64,000 nucleotides of DNA from MWCO01 sp964488865 (GCA_964488865.1 CAZAWR010000005.1:146445-210444), one strand, 5' to 3'. Shown: positions 36,340 through 46,600, counted from the first letter of the stretch. Notes: a model not told the origin generated them from the sequence alone. Translations and numbers: made by a program.

Positions 36340-36999
36340 ATGAACTCGCCCCCTCGCCTTTCGTTCTTCTCGCTCGCCCTCCGCGCTCGGTTGGCTTTTG
36401 GGTCGAGATGCTGCGCTGCGGTGGGCATCGTGGCCTGCTTTCTGGTCGCGATCGGTTGCGGTCAAGCGCACGCGGACGGCGCGAAGCCGGTCCGGGTCGG
36501 GGCGGCCGCCTCGTCCTCGTTGTCCGCGCCCTTTCCCGTCACCACGCATCGACCTTATCCTTCCCTCGGGATGAACACGGGTGTCCCGGGGCCCGATGGC
36601 AGAGCGGCGCGGGCGCCGTGCGGGACATGCCACGGCTTCGTGGAGCCCAAGGACAAGTACGCGACGGCGAACAGGCTCGAAGCCTTTCACAAGGGCGTGG
36701 AGATCGCGCACGGGGGGCAATCGTGCCGGACCTGTCACACGGCTCCCGGGTTCGACGCGTTCAACCTCGCCGGGGGAGAGAAGGTGTCCTATGACGAGGT
36801 CATGCGCCTGTGTGGGCAGTGCCACGCACAGCGGTTGGTGGAGTACGAGCGGGGGGCGCACGGCGGCATGACGGGTTACTGGGACCTGCGCCGGGGCCCC
36901 CGTTCCCGCAATCACTGCCTCGATTGCCACAACCCGCACGCCCCTGCCATTCCACGGATGACCCCCGCCCCGGCCCCTGTCTACCGGACGTTCGAGTGA
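36340..36999 (+). CDS. Tetraheme c-type cytochrome
   Basis: A 219-residue exported cytochrome with a hydrophobic signal or anchor at about 25-43 and CxxCH motifs at 94-98, 129-133, 158-162 and 193-197. Distal histidines fit bis-His hemes (AFHKGVEIAH, HGGMTGYWDLRRGP). The layout resembles NrfB/HAO-type small multiheme carriers that accompany NrfC/NrfD modules. It starts a three-protein redox operon opposite napDAB and is the likely periplasmic electron outlet of the NrfD module. ATG 36340 keeps the signal at the N-terminus; an earlier start at 36292 would add 16 residues. Confidence 0.88.
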   Translation: MNSPPRLSFFSLALRARLAFGSRCCAAVGIVACFLVAIGCGQAHADGAKPVRVGAAASSSLSAPFPVTTHRPYPSLGMNTGVPGPDGRAARAPCGTCHGFVEPKDKYATANRLEAFHKGVEIAHGGQSCRTCHTAPGFDAFNLAGGEKVSYDEVMRLCGQCHAQRLVEYERGAHGGMTGYWDLRRGPRSRNHCLDCHNPHAPAIPRMTPAPAPVYRTFE

Positions 37000-37006
37000 G
37001 GAGCCC

Positions 37007-37930
37007 ATGTCCCAGGACGATACGAAGAAGCCTCGAATCTCCCGGCGAACTGCCCTGAAGGTGGCAGGTGGGACGGTGGGCGCGGCAGCGTTCGCACGGG
37101 CCATGGCGCCCCTCATGACCTTTGCTGATGGGATCTCCGTGGAGGAGTTGCTGCAAGACCACTACAAGCAACTCTCTTCCGAAGACAAGGTGCGGATCTT
37201 TCGTCGGCTCGAGGACGAGACTCGGCGCAAGTACGGCGCTGACGTCCGCATCCGGGACCCGCAGCCGGCTGTGCACGTGAAGTTCGGGTACGCGCTCAAC
37301 CTGAGCGTCTGTATTGGCTGTCGCCAGTGCGCCAAGGCTTGCCACATCGAGAACAACCACGACCGCAAGAGCCGGAACGCCTACATACGTGTCTTCGAAA
37401 ATGACAAGGCAAGCATGGAGCTGGCTCAAGCCACCAGCTCCTACGACCATCCCGTGCCGGTCGAGGGACGTCGCTACATGCCGATCCAGTGCCACCAGTG
37501 CGACAACCCTCCTTGCGTGGACGTGTGCCCGGTGAAAGCCACGTGGAAGGAGAAGGATGGCATTGTGGTCATCGACTACAACTGGTGCATCGGCTGCCGG
37601 TACTGCGAGGCGGCGTGCCCGTATCACGCAAGGTACTTCAACTGGACGGAACCGGAGATCCCAGCTGAGGAAGTGACGCCGGACCAGGGCTACCTGTCCA
37701 ATCGGATTCGTCCTCAAGGCGTGATGGAGAAGTGCACGTTCTGTCTCCATCGTACGCGGGAAGGGCGCCTCCCCGCTTGCCTCGAGGCCTGTCCGGCGGG
37801 CGCTCGGGTGTTCGGCAACCTGCTCGACCCCGAGTCCGAGATCCGCTGGGTCATCGAGAATAAGCGCGTCTACGTGCTCAAGGAAGACCAGGGGACCGAG
37901 CCCAGCTTCTACTACTTCTTCTCGGAATGA
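37007..37930 (+). CDS. Tat-exported 4x[4Fe-4S] ferredoxin subunit (NrfC/HybA type)
   Basis: A 307-residue iron-sulfur protein. The Tat motif SRRTALKVAGG is at residues 12-22. Four clusters are indicated by CIGCRQCAKAC, CHQCDNPPCVDVCP, CIGCRYCEAACPYHA and CTFCLHRTREGRLPACLEAC, arranged as in DmsB/PsrB/NrfC/HybA. It would bridge the NrfD-type quinol site in the membrane and the tetraheme cytochrome. The gene starts 7 bases after the cytochrome gene and its stop overlaps the start of the NrfD gene (ATGA). Confidence 0.94.
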   Translation: MSQDDTKKPRISRRTALKVAGGTVGAAAFARAMAPLMTFADGISVEELLQDHYKQLSSEDKVRIFRRLEDETRRKYGADVRIRDPQPAVHVKFGYALNLSVCIGCRQCAKACHIENNHDRKSRNAYIRVFENDKASMELAQATSSYDHPVPVEGRRYMPIQCHQCDNPPCVDVCPVKATWKEKDGIVVIDYNWCIGCRYCEAACPYHARYFNWTEPEIPAEEVTPDQGYLSNRIRPQGVMEKCTFCLHRTREGRLPACLEACPAGARVFGNLLDPESEIRWVIENKRVYVLKEDQGTEPSFYYFFSE

Positions 37931-39192
37931 GGCGTACCATGGCGTCCCACGTCGCTCCTGTCGAAACGACCCCCCACTGGATCAGCTACCCGCGGTTCCT
38001 GTTTCGGCTCGTCGTGCTCGCCACGGACGGGTCCCTGCTGTTCTATGCGTGGATGACCCTGCTGTCGGCTGTCGCCTTGGTGGGTGCGAACGCCTGGGCC
38101 CAGCAAGTCGCGGAGGGGATGGCCCTCACGCACATGTCCGATCACGTGTCCTGGGGGTTATACATCGCCAACTTCACGTTCGTGGTCGGCGTGGCCGCCG
38201 GCGGCGTCATGATGGTGATTCCTGCGTACGTCTACCACGACCGCAAGATGCACGACGTGGTCATCTTCGGAGAGATGCTGTCCGTGGCGGCCATTCTCAT
38301 GGCCCAGCTCTTCGTGCTCGTGGACCTCGGGCGCCCGGACCGGTTCTGGCACCTCGTACCTGGGCTCGGTCAGTTCAACTGGCCATTGTCTCTGCTCTCC
38401 TGGGACGTGCTGGTGCTCAACGGGTATCTGGTGCTCAACCTGCACATCTGCGGCTACTTGCTCTACATGAGATACCTCGGCCGCGAGCCCAATCCCAAGT
38501 GGTACGTGCCTTTCGTCTTCCTCTCGATCGTCTGGGCGATCTCCATCCACACGGTGACGGCGTTCCTTTACTCCGGACTTGGCGGAAGACCCCTGTGGAA
38601 CTCAGCCCTCCTCGCGCCGCGTTTTCTCGCCTCCGCCTTCGTGGCGGGCCCCGCGTTCTTGATCGTCGCCCTTCACGCGCTGGGTCGCTTCACCTCCTTT
38701 CGCGTGGAGGAGCGACCCTTGAAGATTCTGTTGAGCATCCTGCGCATCACGACCCTGCTCAACCTGTTCATGCTCGTCAGTGAGCTGTTCACAGAGTTCT
38801 ATTCGGGGGGGCACCACAACGCTTCCGCTCGCTACTTGTTCTTCGGCTTTCACGGCCACAACGCCCTCGTGCCCTGGATCTGGACCGCCATCGCTCTCAA
38901 TGTCGGCGCGGCCATCGCCCTGTTTCATCCCCGCGCACGGACGAGCGCGCGCCTCGTCATCGTCGCGTGCGTGGCGACCTTCGTGGGGGTCTGGATCGAG
39001 AAGGGCATGGGGCTCATCGTTCCCGGGTTTGTGCCCAGCCCGCTGCACGAGATCGTGGAGTACCAGCCGAGCCTGGTCGAATGGAAGGTCACCGCGGGTA
39101 TCTGGGCTTTCGGGCTCCTGGTGTACACTGCAGCCCTGAAAATCGCCGTCCCCGTCGTCACGGGTGCCTCTGGCAAGATCCGAGGGACCTGA
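37927..39192 (+). CDS. NrfD/PsrC-family membrane quinol-oxidoreductase subunit
   Basis: A 421-residue integral membrane protein with about ten hydrophobic helices (for example LLSAVALVGANAWA, FTFVVGVAAGGVMMVIPAY, MLSVAAILMAQLFVLVDLG). NrfD-family hallmarks include HVSWGLYIANFTF, DLGRPDRFWHL, WPLSLLSWDVLVL and GLGGRPLWNSALLAPRFLASAF. The family carries the quinone site in NrfCD-, PsrBC- and DsrP-type modules. ATG 37927 overlaps the upstream stop; ATG 37939 is an alternative. It is the probable quinol-oxidising partner of the Nap system here. Confidence 0.93.
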   Translation: MRRTMASHVAPVETTPHWISYPRFLFRLVVLATDGSLLFYAWMTLLSAVALVGANAWAQQVAEGMALTHMSDHVSWGLYIANFTFVVGVAAGGVMMVIPAYVYHDRKMHDVVIFGEMLSVAAILMAQLFVLVDLGRPDRFWHLVPGLGQFNWPLSLLSWDVLVLNGYLVLNLHICGYLLYMRYLGREPNPKWYVPFVFLSIVWAISIHTVTAFLYSGLGGRPLWNSALLAPRFLASAFVAGPAFLIVALHALGRFTSFRVEERPLKILLSILRITTLLNLFMLVSELFTEFYSGGHHNASARYLFFGFHGHNALVPWIWTAIALNVGAAIALFHPRARTSARLVIVACVATFVGVWIEKGMGLIVPGFVPSPLHEIVEYQPSLVEWKVTAGIWAFGLLVYTAALKIAVPVVTGASGKIRGT

Positions 39193-39202
39193 CTCGCAAG
39201 CC

Positions 39203-39607
39203 ATGCTCAACAAGTCCACAGAAGCTGCCATCGCAGCCATGAGTCGGCTCGCCCAGGCTCAGTGCCAGGGAGAGCCGCCCCTGACGGCGACGCAGATCGC
39301 CGAAGCCAGGAATCTACAGCGGCCCTTCGTGGCCAAGCTTCTCACCGTACTTTCCCAACAAGGACTGATCCGAGGCACGCCCGGTCCCAACGGTGGTTAC
39401 CGGCTCGCCCGCGAGCGCTCCGAGATCTCTCTGCTTCAGATCGCGCAGTGCTTCGAGCGGTCCGAGCACGTTCTGCAATGCCCGTTCGGCCCGGGCTACT
39501 GCGGTGGCGACGGGCCCCATTGCCCGCTGCACGACGACCTCAAGCGTCTGCAGGATGACCGTGATGCGTTCTTGCGCGACACGACGCTGGCTGTGTTTTG
39601 CGGGTAG
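39203..39607 (+). CDS. Rrf2-family regulator with Fe-S-type Cys motif
   Basis: A 134-residue winged-helix regulator: LTATQIAEARNLQRPFVAKLLTVLSQQGLI is the DNA-binding helix region and GPNGGYRLAR the wing. The C-terminal segment LQCPFGPGYCGGDGPHCPLHDDL has the spacing C-x6-C-x6-C-x2-H, close to the [2Fe-2S] ligands of IscR (three Cys plus His), so it probably senses Fe-S status, oxygen or nitric oxide. It begins 10 bases after the NrfD gene and likely controls the nitrate-respiration cluster. A nearby inverted repeat at 36237-36268 is a candidate target. Confidence 0.92.
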   Translation: MLNKSTEAAIAAMSRLAQAQCQGEPPLTATQIAEARNLQRPFVAKLLTVLSQQGLIRGTPGPNGGYRLARERSEISLLQIAQCFERSEHVLQCPFGPGYCGGDGPHCPLHDDLKRLQDDRDAFLRDTTLAVFCG

Positions 39608-39613
39608 GGGAGG

Positions 39614-42600
39614 CTACTGTTCCACCAGCGCACCGCCCTGGAGGGTGAGCTTTCTGCGCTTGCCGTCGGCGGCAAGCTCGAGGTCCTTCCAGACGAGCGT
39701 TGCTTCCGCGAGGTCGTTGCCAGCCCGAAGAACTTCGATGCGGACAGGGACGGCCACGGTGGGGGGCAAGGCCCCGGGGCGCCGGACGATGACTTCCAGG
39801 TCGTTGGCGTCTTGGGGCACCACGAAGGAGGACAGGCCCAGCGTCGGCGCGTGGACGTCGGGCTTGCGCTCCTCGCGGACGTCGCGGGGGCCGCGGGTCA
39901 CGAAGGCCTCCACCGGATGAAGAAGGCGCGGAGTGGAGACCAGAACCACTGTGGCGGGTCGGGGCCAAGGCAGCTCCATCACCCTTCGCGTCAGGCGGTC
40001 GCGATCCGCTTCGGGGAGGTCCTTGGCGGCGAGGTGGCGAGTAATCTGCGTAGCCGCGAGGTGCACGCCGAGGGAAGCCAGAACGGCGTCGCCTGAGCGT
40101 CCACCGGTGGACGCGAGTCGGTGCAGGATCCTCGAGGAAATGTCGAATCGATTCGCCTGGGAGTGGGCGAGTGCGACGCGCAGGAGGGTGGCGGGCTCGT
40201 CCGCGGCAAGCTGTTCGAGAGCGGTGTATGCCGCCTGGGCGTCCTGTGGCCAACCTTCCGCGCGCAACCGGTCGCCGAGGAAGGCGCGTACCGAGGGGTC
40301 CGACGGTGCGCGCTCGACCAGTTCACCGTAGGCCCGGCGGGCCTCGTCTTCCATTCCAGCTCGGCGCAAGGCGGCCGCCCCGTCCGCGAGAACCGTGGCG
40401 TCTGCGAGCGGGTCCTGCCGGGCCTTGCGGACTTCGTCGAGCAGCGATTCCTTCTCCCCTGTGGCCTCGAGCAGGGCGAACAGGCGACGGCGCAAGCCCG
40501 GGTGATGGGGAGCGATCTCGAGGAAGCTGCGCACGACTGCGAGGCGCGCCTTGTCGGTGCCTGCCGCACGGTACGCTTTGCGGAAGTCCCCGAGCGGCAA
40601 CTGCTCGTCACCGAGCAATGCCGTTCGAATCGACCAGAGCTCCTGCGGTGTCCGCGCCCGTCGCATGGCTTCTTTGCGAACCACCGTGGCGGCGTCCTCC
40701 TCGCCCACACGATCGAGCTCCCGGGCGAGCTCGACCCGATCAAGCCCGTCCACCACCACCTGCAGCAGCAGCTCGATCAGCGTGCGCTTGTCCGACCAGG
40801 TCTTGATCTCACACCCACTCTTGGCGTCCGCGTATACGTCCTGCGCGTTCGTCGCGCGCTGGAGTCTCTCGAGCCAAATTCCTCGCCGGAGGGCAGTCGG
40901 CAGCTCCGACGTGGGAGAGCACTTGCGTCCAACGAGCGACCTCGGCGGCGGCAAGTCGAACTGCACCCGCACGTCGATCGATCCTCCCACCGTCGTCTGT
41001 GCGAACCGGAGTCCGCTCACCACCGTGGCGACACAGCGGTTGAGCACGTCGTCCTGGTCCGTGGTTCGCGACGCGTTGACCCCAACCTTGGTCGGGGAGC
41101 CGTCGGAACGTACCTCCACACGGATTTCGAGAGATCCGCTGAGGTCGGGACGCAGCGCGACCCTTGCGTCGCGGCACGCGCGAAACTGTTTTCCTGCCGC
41201 TTGGATCATTCTCTCCGCTGCCAGGCGAACGGCCGCGCGGTACGCGTCCATGTCCGGCTTGGGGTCTTGCTCGGGCTCGTCGATCGGGTCGGCGAGCGCG
41301 CCGAAGGACGCATCTGCCGTTGCCAGCAAGGCCGAGTAGGCGTCTCCGGACGTGCCGTCCAGGTCCAGCAGTCGGGTCGACAGAGGGGTCGGAACGTAGC
41401 GTCGGTCTCCTGTCAACACCCAGGCCGTCCAGGGAGTGAGCAGCTTCTCATGGTAGGCGACATCGGTGGCCGCCTCACGGCCTGCCACGCGGAACGCGAG
41501 CTCTTCCACGCGTGCGGAAGCCCACCGCCGTCGAACCTCCCGGACATCCATGGCCGTGCGAGGGCGCACCGTGAGGGTTTCGGTCTTCATCCCTGCGGCG
41601 TTTCGATAGTGCAGCGTCACCTCGCGCGGCATCTCGCCCTTCAAACGACCCACGACCGTGAATGTGGTCCCGGCGAGAAGAGCTCGCGGCTCACGCGGGT
41701 ACACGCGCTCCACGTCAGGGGGAAGCGTCACCTGCACGTCGGCCACAGCGGGGCGCAACGCCTCGGTAAGCAGATGAACTGCAGTCGTAGCGGCGCCCTG
41801 ACGGTCCGAGATGGAGAGCATGGGGCCGGAGCCTCTCACGAGCGCACTGAGCACGTAACGATCCGCGAGCGGACCGACGGCCACCGCGCTGAGCCTTGGG
41901 ACCCCGCCGGCACGACGCGCGAGACGTGCTTTGATCTCGTCGACCGAGCCATCTCCTACCGTGGCGCGGCCGTCTCCCACGTATACGATCATCCCGGCAG
42001 GGGCGTCCTTCGGGATGGCGTCCGCGGCTTGTTCGATGGTCCGTCCGAGGTCCGACGCACCACCGGGTTGGAGCGAGCCAAGCCCCTCGAGAATGGACTT
42101 GCGTCGCGCCCCGTCCAGGGGGCCCATGTCCTTGGGGCCGACGTGCCGAACGGACTGATCCGCGGCCAAGACGACGATCCGGTCGCTGCTCCCGAGGCCT
42201 TCGAGCAGGGCCTCTACCAGCGCGCGGGAAGCGTCTAACAAGGCAGGTTCCATGCTTCCAGACACGTCCATCACGACAGCGAGGGTCGTTCCCTCGGAGG
42301 TCTCGACGGAGGGGGTTTCCGCGCGGAGCACGAGGTAGTCTCCCCCTTCTTCGCCTGGGTCCGCCTGTCCGATGTAGGCGCGAGCGCTTCTTGGCTCGGG
42401 GCGGACGACGGCTTCCACGACGAGATCTGCGCTGGGCGTGAAGTCGGACCTACGAAGCGAGACCACGCCGTCGCTTACCGTGGAGCCCAACCCTGCGGAC
42501 ACGCCGAGGGGGCGGACGCCGTTCATGTTGACACGGGCGAAGAACTCGCCGATGCGGGGAGGCGTACCTGTCCCCGTGAGGGGAAGACGGTACTGAAGCC

Positions 42601-43621
42601 GTCCATCGACTGGGTCGAGCCATTCGAAGTAGCGGACCACCGTGGTCACGGTACCTCCAGGCGAGATGAAGGGGACCACGCCCCGCAGCCAGCCCTCCCC
42701 CGCCCACTCGAGTTGGGGTTGATACGGGGTGGTCGTCGACTTGTCCCGCTCCGCCTCCGCCATGGTGCCTTCCTGGTCGCTGCCCTGGCGCGCCACCGCG
42801 AAGCCCGCGATCGTGGCAGCGGCAGGGACGGCCATGCGGAAGTCGCCGGTTACGTCGGTGCTCCCCGCGTTGAAGTACGTGGTGCGCACTTCGGTCAGGG
42901 CCATCTCGTGCACGACGGTGGCATGGACCGCGGTGGAGCGGATCGCGAGGGGGCTGCCCGGGTCGCCTTCCGCGAGGTCCCCGAGGCGACCCCACACCTC
43001 ACCCACCGCACGACGGGGCGGTCCCGAAACGCTCCAGGGAACCGCCATCCCGCGCGTCCAGTCGTCGAACGCCAATTCGGGCGCGACCGTCAAGGTTGCC
43101 CCGTCGATCGAGGCGGTCTCTCCGCTCGACAGCCGATGTTCTGCTTCCGTCGAGGCGCGGACGGTCAGCTCTCCGGACGCGCAGAAGACGGTCCCTTTGC
43201 CTTCTGCAACGCCCAATGCCGCCGAAGCCCCTGCCAGGAACGCCTTGGAGCCCGCCACGTCGAGTTGTGTCTTGGCTCCTGGGCCTGACTGCACGAACAG
43301 TCGGCCCTTGTCGAGCCGCAGTCCCGCCTCGGTGATCGTCAAGTCCGACGCGCGATCGATGACGATCGTGGTCCCGTCGTCCAGGCGAGCGCGGGCTCTG
43401 CCGTCGTTTCCGGTGGTAACCCTGCTTCCCACGGGGAGGCGACGGACGCCACGAACTCCCTGTCCGTCGACGGATAGCTCGGGATGGACGGTCTGGACCT
43501 CGGCGATCGTGGCGCGGACATCGACCGTCGGGGCAGCGGCCACAGATAGCTTCCAGAGGCCGACCGCTGCCAGGGCGATGATCAAGATACCCAGCAGGCC
43601 GTAGAGATTCACGCGGGTCAT
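39614..43621 (-). CDS. Giant FecR-like/VIT/vWA protein with AgmX/PglI-like C-terminal segment
   Basis: A 1335-residue protein anchored by one N-terminal helix (YGLLGILIIALAAVGLWKL). In order: a FecR-like beta domain (about 30-190; LRLDKGRLFVQSGPGAKTQL), a VIT domain (about 230-330; VVHEMALTEVRTTYFNAGST), and a vWA domain from about 445 with intact MIDAS DVSGS (Asp452). Near 814-890 an AgmX/PglI or TonB-like segment (ACRDARVALRPDLSGSLEIR, DGSPTKVGVN, RCVATVVSGLRF) follows, then a helical TPR-like region. The start overlaps the stop of its paralogue at 43618. No enzyme motif is seen; ligand binding or complex assembly in the envelope is inferred. Confidence 0.85.
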   Translation of the reverse strand: MTRVNLYGLLGILIIALAAVGLWKLSVAAAPTVDVRATIAEVQTVHPELSVDGQGVRGVRRLPVGSRVTTGNDGRARARLDDGTTIVIDRASDLTITEAGLRLDKGRLFVQSGPGAKTQLDVAGSKAFLAGASAALGVAEGKGTVFCASGELTVRASTEAEHRLSSGETASIDGATLTVAPELAFDDWTRGMAVPWSVSGPPRRAVGEVWGRLGDLAEGDPGSPLAIRSTAVHATVVHEMALTEVRTTYFNAGSTDVTGDFRMAVPAAATIAGFAVARQGSDQEGTMAEAERDKSTTTPYQPQLEWAGEGWLRGVVPFISPGGTVTTVVRYFEWLDPVDGRLQYRLPLTGTGTPPRIGEFFARVNMNGVRPLGVSAGLGSTVSDGVVSLRRSDFTPSADLVVEAVVRPEPRSARAYIGQADPGEEGGDYLVLRAETPSVETSEGTTLAVVMDVSGSMEPALLDASRALVEALLEGLGSSDRIVVLAADQSVRHVGPKDMGPLDGARRKSILEGLGSLQPGGASDLGRTIEQAADAIPKDAPAGMIVYVGDGRATVGDGSVDEIKARLARRAGGVPRLSAVAVGPLADRYVLSALVRGSGPMLSISDRQGAATTAVHLLTEALRPAVADVQVTLPPDVERVYPREPRALLAGTTFTVVGRLKGEMPREVTLHYRNAAGMKTETLTVRPRTAMDVREVRRRWASARVEELAFRVAGREAATDVAYHEKLLTPWTAWVLTGDRRYVPTPLSTRLLDLDGTSGDAYSALLATADASFGALADPIDEPEQDPKPDMDAYRAAVRLAAERMIQAAGKQFRACRDARVALRPDLSGSLEIRVEVRSDGSPTKVGVNASRTTDQDDVLNRCVATVVSGLRFAQTTVGGSIDVRVQFDLPPPRSLVGRKCSPTSELPTALRRGIWLERLQRATNAQDVYADAKSGCEIKTWSDKRTLIELLLQVVVDGLDRVELARELDRVGEEDAATVVRKEAMRRARTPQELWSIRTALLGDEQLPLGDFRKAYRAAGTDKARLAVVRSFLEIAPHHPGLRRRLFALLEATGEKESLLDEVRKARQDPLADATVLADGAAALRRAGMEDEARRAYGELVERAPSDPSVRAFLGDRLRAEGWPQDAQAAYTALEQLAADEPATLLRVALAHSQANRFDISSRILHRLASTGGRSGDAVLASLGVHLAATQITRHLAAKDLPEADRDRLTRRVMELPWPRPATVVLVSTPRLLHPVEAFVTRGPRDVREERKPDVHAPTLGLSSFVVPQDANDLEVIVRRPGALPPTVAVPVRIEVLRAGNDLAEATLVWKDLELAADGKRRKLTLQGGALVEQ

Positions 43622-46600
43622 CGCTCCACCTCTGCCGTGACGGAGCCATTCTGAATCGCGAAGCGCAGCGTGATTTGGTCCGGCTTCTCCACACGAACGG
43701 GAAGCAGCAGGATCCTCTCCTTGTCGGTTCCCTCGTCGAGCACGACGGTGAGGGTGGCCTCGATCTGGAAACGAGCCGCGCGCTGGGCGTCGTCTGGCTC
43801 GAGATGCACTTCGATGCGAGCGGGCCGTGCGGTGGGTACCCGGGCTTGTGCGATGCCCAGCATGGGGTCTCCTTCGGACGCCGGCATCATGGCGCCCAGC
43901 GCGTCCGTCCAAAGGACGGCGTGGAAGTCGGGGTGAGCCCAGGCGAGGGACACTCTTGCTCCCGGTCCCGCCCCGTCCGCCGCGACGAGCAGTTTGGTGC
44001 GCGCCAGCAACCTGTCGAGCACCTCCTTCTTGCCATCCTTGCGGGCCGCAGCGCGCGCCCAGGACAGGTAGGTCAAGGCCATGGCACGCGCCGTCCGCGC
44101 GGAGCCGCTCGCCCCATCAGGCGCGTTGGCGCTGGAGGCCTTCTCCGTCCAGCGGACGGCCTCCTCGACCTTGCCCACGCCCTGCGCGGCGGCAGCACGC
44201 AGCAAGGGCACCGTGGCGTCGTCCGGGAGCATGGTCGCGAGCGTCTCGTACTGGCGAGCGGCTTGCTCGAAGTGCCCATGCGCTCGCAGAAGGTCTCCGA
44301 GCCGGCGCCTGGCTACCGGGTCGTCCGGGGCGAACTCGACGATTTCCCCGAACGTGCGAAGCCCCTCGAGCTCGTCGGTCGGGCTCTTGTCCATGCGAGC
44401 GAACCGGAGGAACAACTCCCCAACGGCCGTACGAACCGTGGTGTCCGCCGTGGGGCGCGAGCGGAGGGCTCGGGCCACGTCGCGGGCGCCGGGCCTGTCG
44501 TCCGCGTCTTCGAGGGCGTGCAAGAGGAGCAAGTGAAGGGCGAGGTCGTCGGGCCAGAGCTCGACGAGCTCTCTCAGCTTGTTTACCCTCGCCGCGGCAG
44601 TGGTCGCCCCGCGCAGTGCGGCTTCGAGGGCTTGGGGATCGAGGGAGCGGATGCCGAGGGCGTCGTGCAACGCGCGCATTTCCGCGGCGCTCTTGATGCG
44701 CACGAGGATCATCCCGTAGACCGCGTCCCCTACGCCCGGAGAAGACGCGAGCTCGCGCCACAGGGCCACGCGCTCGGGAACCGTCGGCATCGCGTCGACC
44801 ATCAGAGAGAGCAGACGTGACCGCTCCCGCCAGGAGGGGGCCTCACACTGCGCGAGCGCGTTTCTGTAGACGCCCAGCACCGCGTGCACGCTTCCTCGCG
44901 CCGCAGCCAAGCGCTCCGACCAAATGGCTGCACGCTCCGTCAGCGGCACGAGCGAACCGGGACCGCACCGGACGGGCCGGTTGCCGAAGTCCGCCGGAGA
45001 GGCCTTCCGGGCGATCGCGTCCACCGTGACCACCGACGCATCCTCGATGCTCTGCGGGAGGAAGCCCTGCTGCTCGAGCTGCATGACGTTGCCGATGCGG
45101 AAGTTCTGCATCGCCTCGATGCTCATGTTGGCCTTCTGCTTCTGCGGGGCTTTGGCCGCGAGCTTGTCGCTCTTCAACTTCTTTCCCGCCGAAGGCGCTT
45201 CCTGCTCGTTCTTCGCGTCGGCGTGCACTTCCTCATCGGCGGACGGGGCGTTGGCCGTTGTCTCCGTCAACGGTGTTGCGGCAGACGCTGCCGGGGCGGG
45301 TCCTCGTGCCGCCTGGTCTTTCGCCCCGTCCCATGGCTGGCTCGGGGCGTTCGCGTCCCCTCCTGCTCCAGTGTTGAGCAACCCGATCATGCCGAACTCG
45401 GCTGCCTCGCGCAGCGCGGCGGACCTCGCTACGTGCGGGTCGGGATTGTCCTGCGGTCCGGCGACCGCGTAGCGACGGTTCGACAACCGCCCGCTCGGAT
45501 TGCCCATCGACCCCTCTTCCCCCTTCGCGCGGGTACCCGTTCCGCCCTCCTTGTTGTCTGCGTTGTTCTCGGCGATCTGCATCGCCTCCCGCTGCTCCAT
45601 CTCTTGTTCCGGCGTCAGGACCTGCCGCTTCTTCTTGGTTGCGACCTTCCTCTTGCGACGATCCTGATCCGGTGTCCAATCGACCAGCAGGTTCTGCTGA
45701 CGCGCTTCGTCCGTCGTCGGCACGTACAGCGACGTGAAGGGAGTGACCACGCCGTACCGCGTACCGACCTCGACGACAGCCGCGCGCCCGGCACCGGTGT
45801 CGAGAAGCTGGACCAGCCGCTCCTCCGCCCACCGTCGCATCAGATCCCCTCGGTCCTCCATCGGCCGGACAGTCATCGCTACGCTGGTCGCTCCCATCGG
45901 GCCGTCGAGGGCCACGGCTGTGGGTAGCTCCTCGTCGCCGGTGATCCTTCCCACGACGAGCAAAGTCTCGTCGGCCGGACGGGCGCCCACGTCCCGGGGG
46001 TAGACATGTTCCACGCCGGTTCCCAGGCCCACGGACATTCCGAGCCAAGAGGGGCGTTCGGCTTCCTCGAGAAGCAGCAGCGCAGCATGCGCCGCCTCGC
46101 TGCCGTCGGTGATGCGCGCGCTCATGGCGCCATGGGCGACCCCGGCGAGAATGCCCATGTCCGCGGCATCCCCCACGCCGAGCGTGAAGAGACGCACGGG
46201 ACGCGGCAATCGTTCCAACCGCGTGCGAAGGTCCAACAGGCTCAGCTCTCCCACCGTCGGCTTGCCATCGCCGATGTACACGACCGCACCCCGACGCTTC
46301 GGGTCGAGATGGGTCGCGGCTTCCGCGAGAATGGCCCCGATGTCCGTTGCCCCGCCGCGTGAGACCTGGGCGAGACCTCGGAGGATCTCTCGCCCTCGTC
46401 CGGGGTCCGCTGCCAACAGCTTGTCCGAGTCCTTGGCCACAGCCCGCAGGTGGACGTCGCCCGCCCACACCGCAACCCTATCCTCCTTGCCGAGATGAGC
46501 CAGCAATGCCTTGGTGGCCGCGCGGGCCACCGACATCGAGGTGTCGTCCGTGGCTGCCGACGAGTCCACGACGATCGCGAGATCGAGCCCCCCCTCGGGC

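Noticed and set aside
36340..39192. Cytochrome/FeS/NrfD genes as alternative complex III
   Set aside because: Only three subunits are present and the ActB-like molybdopterin-fused subunit is absent, so a smaller quinol module is the better reading.
40121..42238. A 705-residue plus-strand frame over the vWA paralogue
   Set aside because: Shadow of the minus-strand coding sequence; amino-acid pattern is antisense-like.
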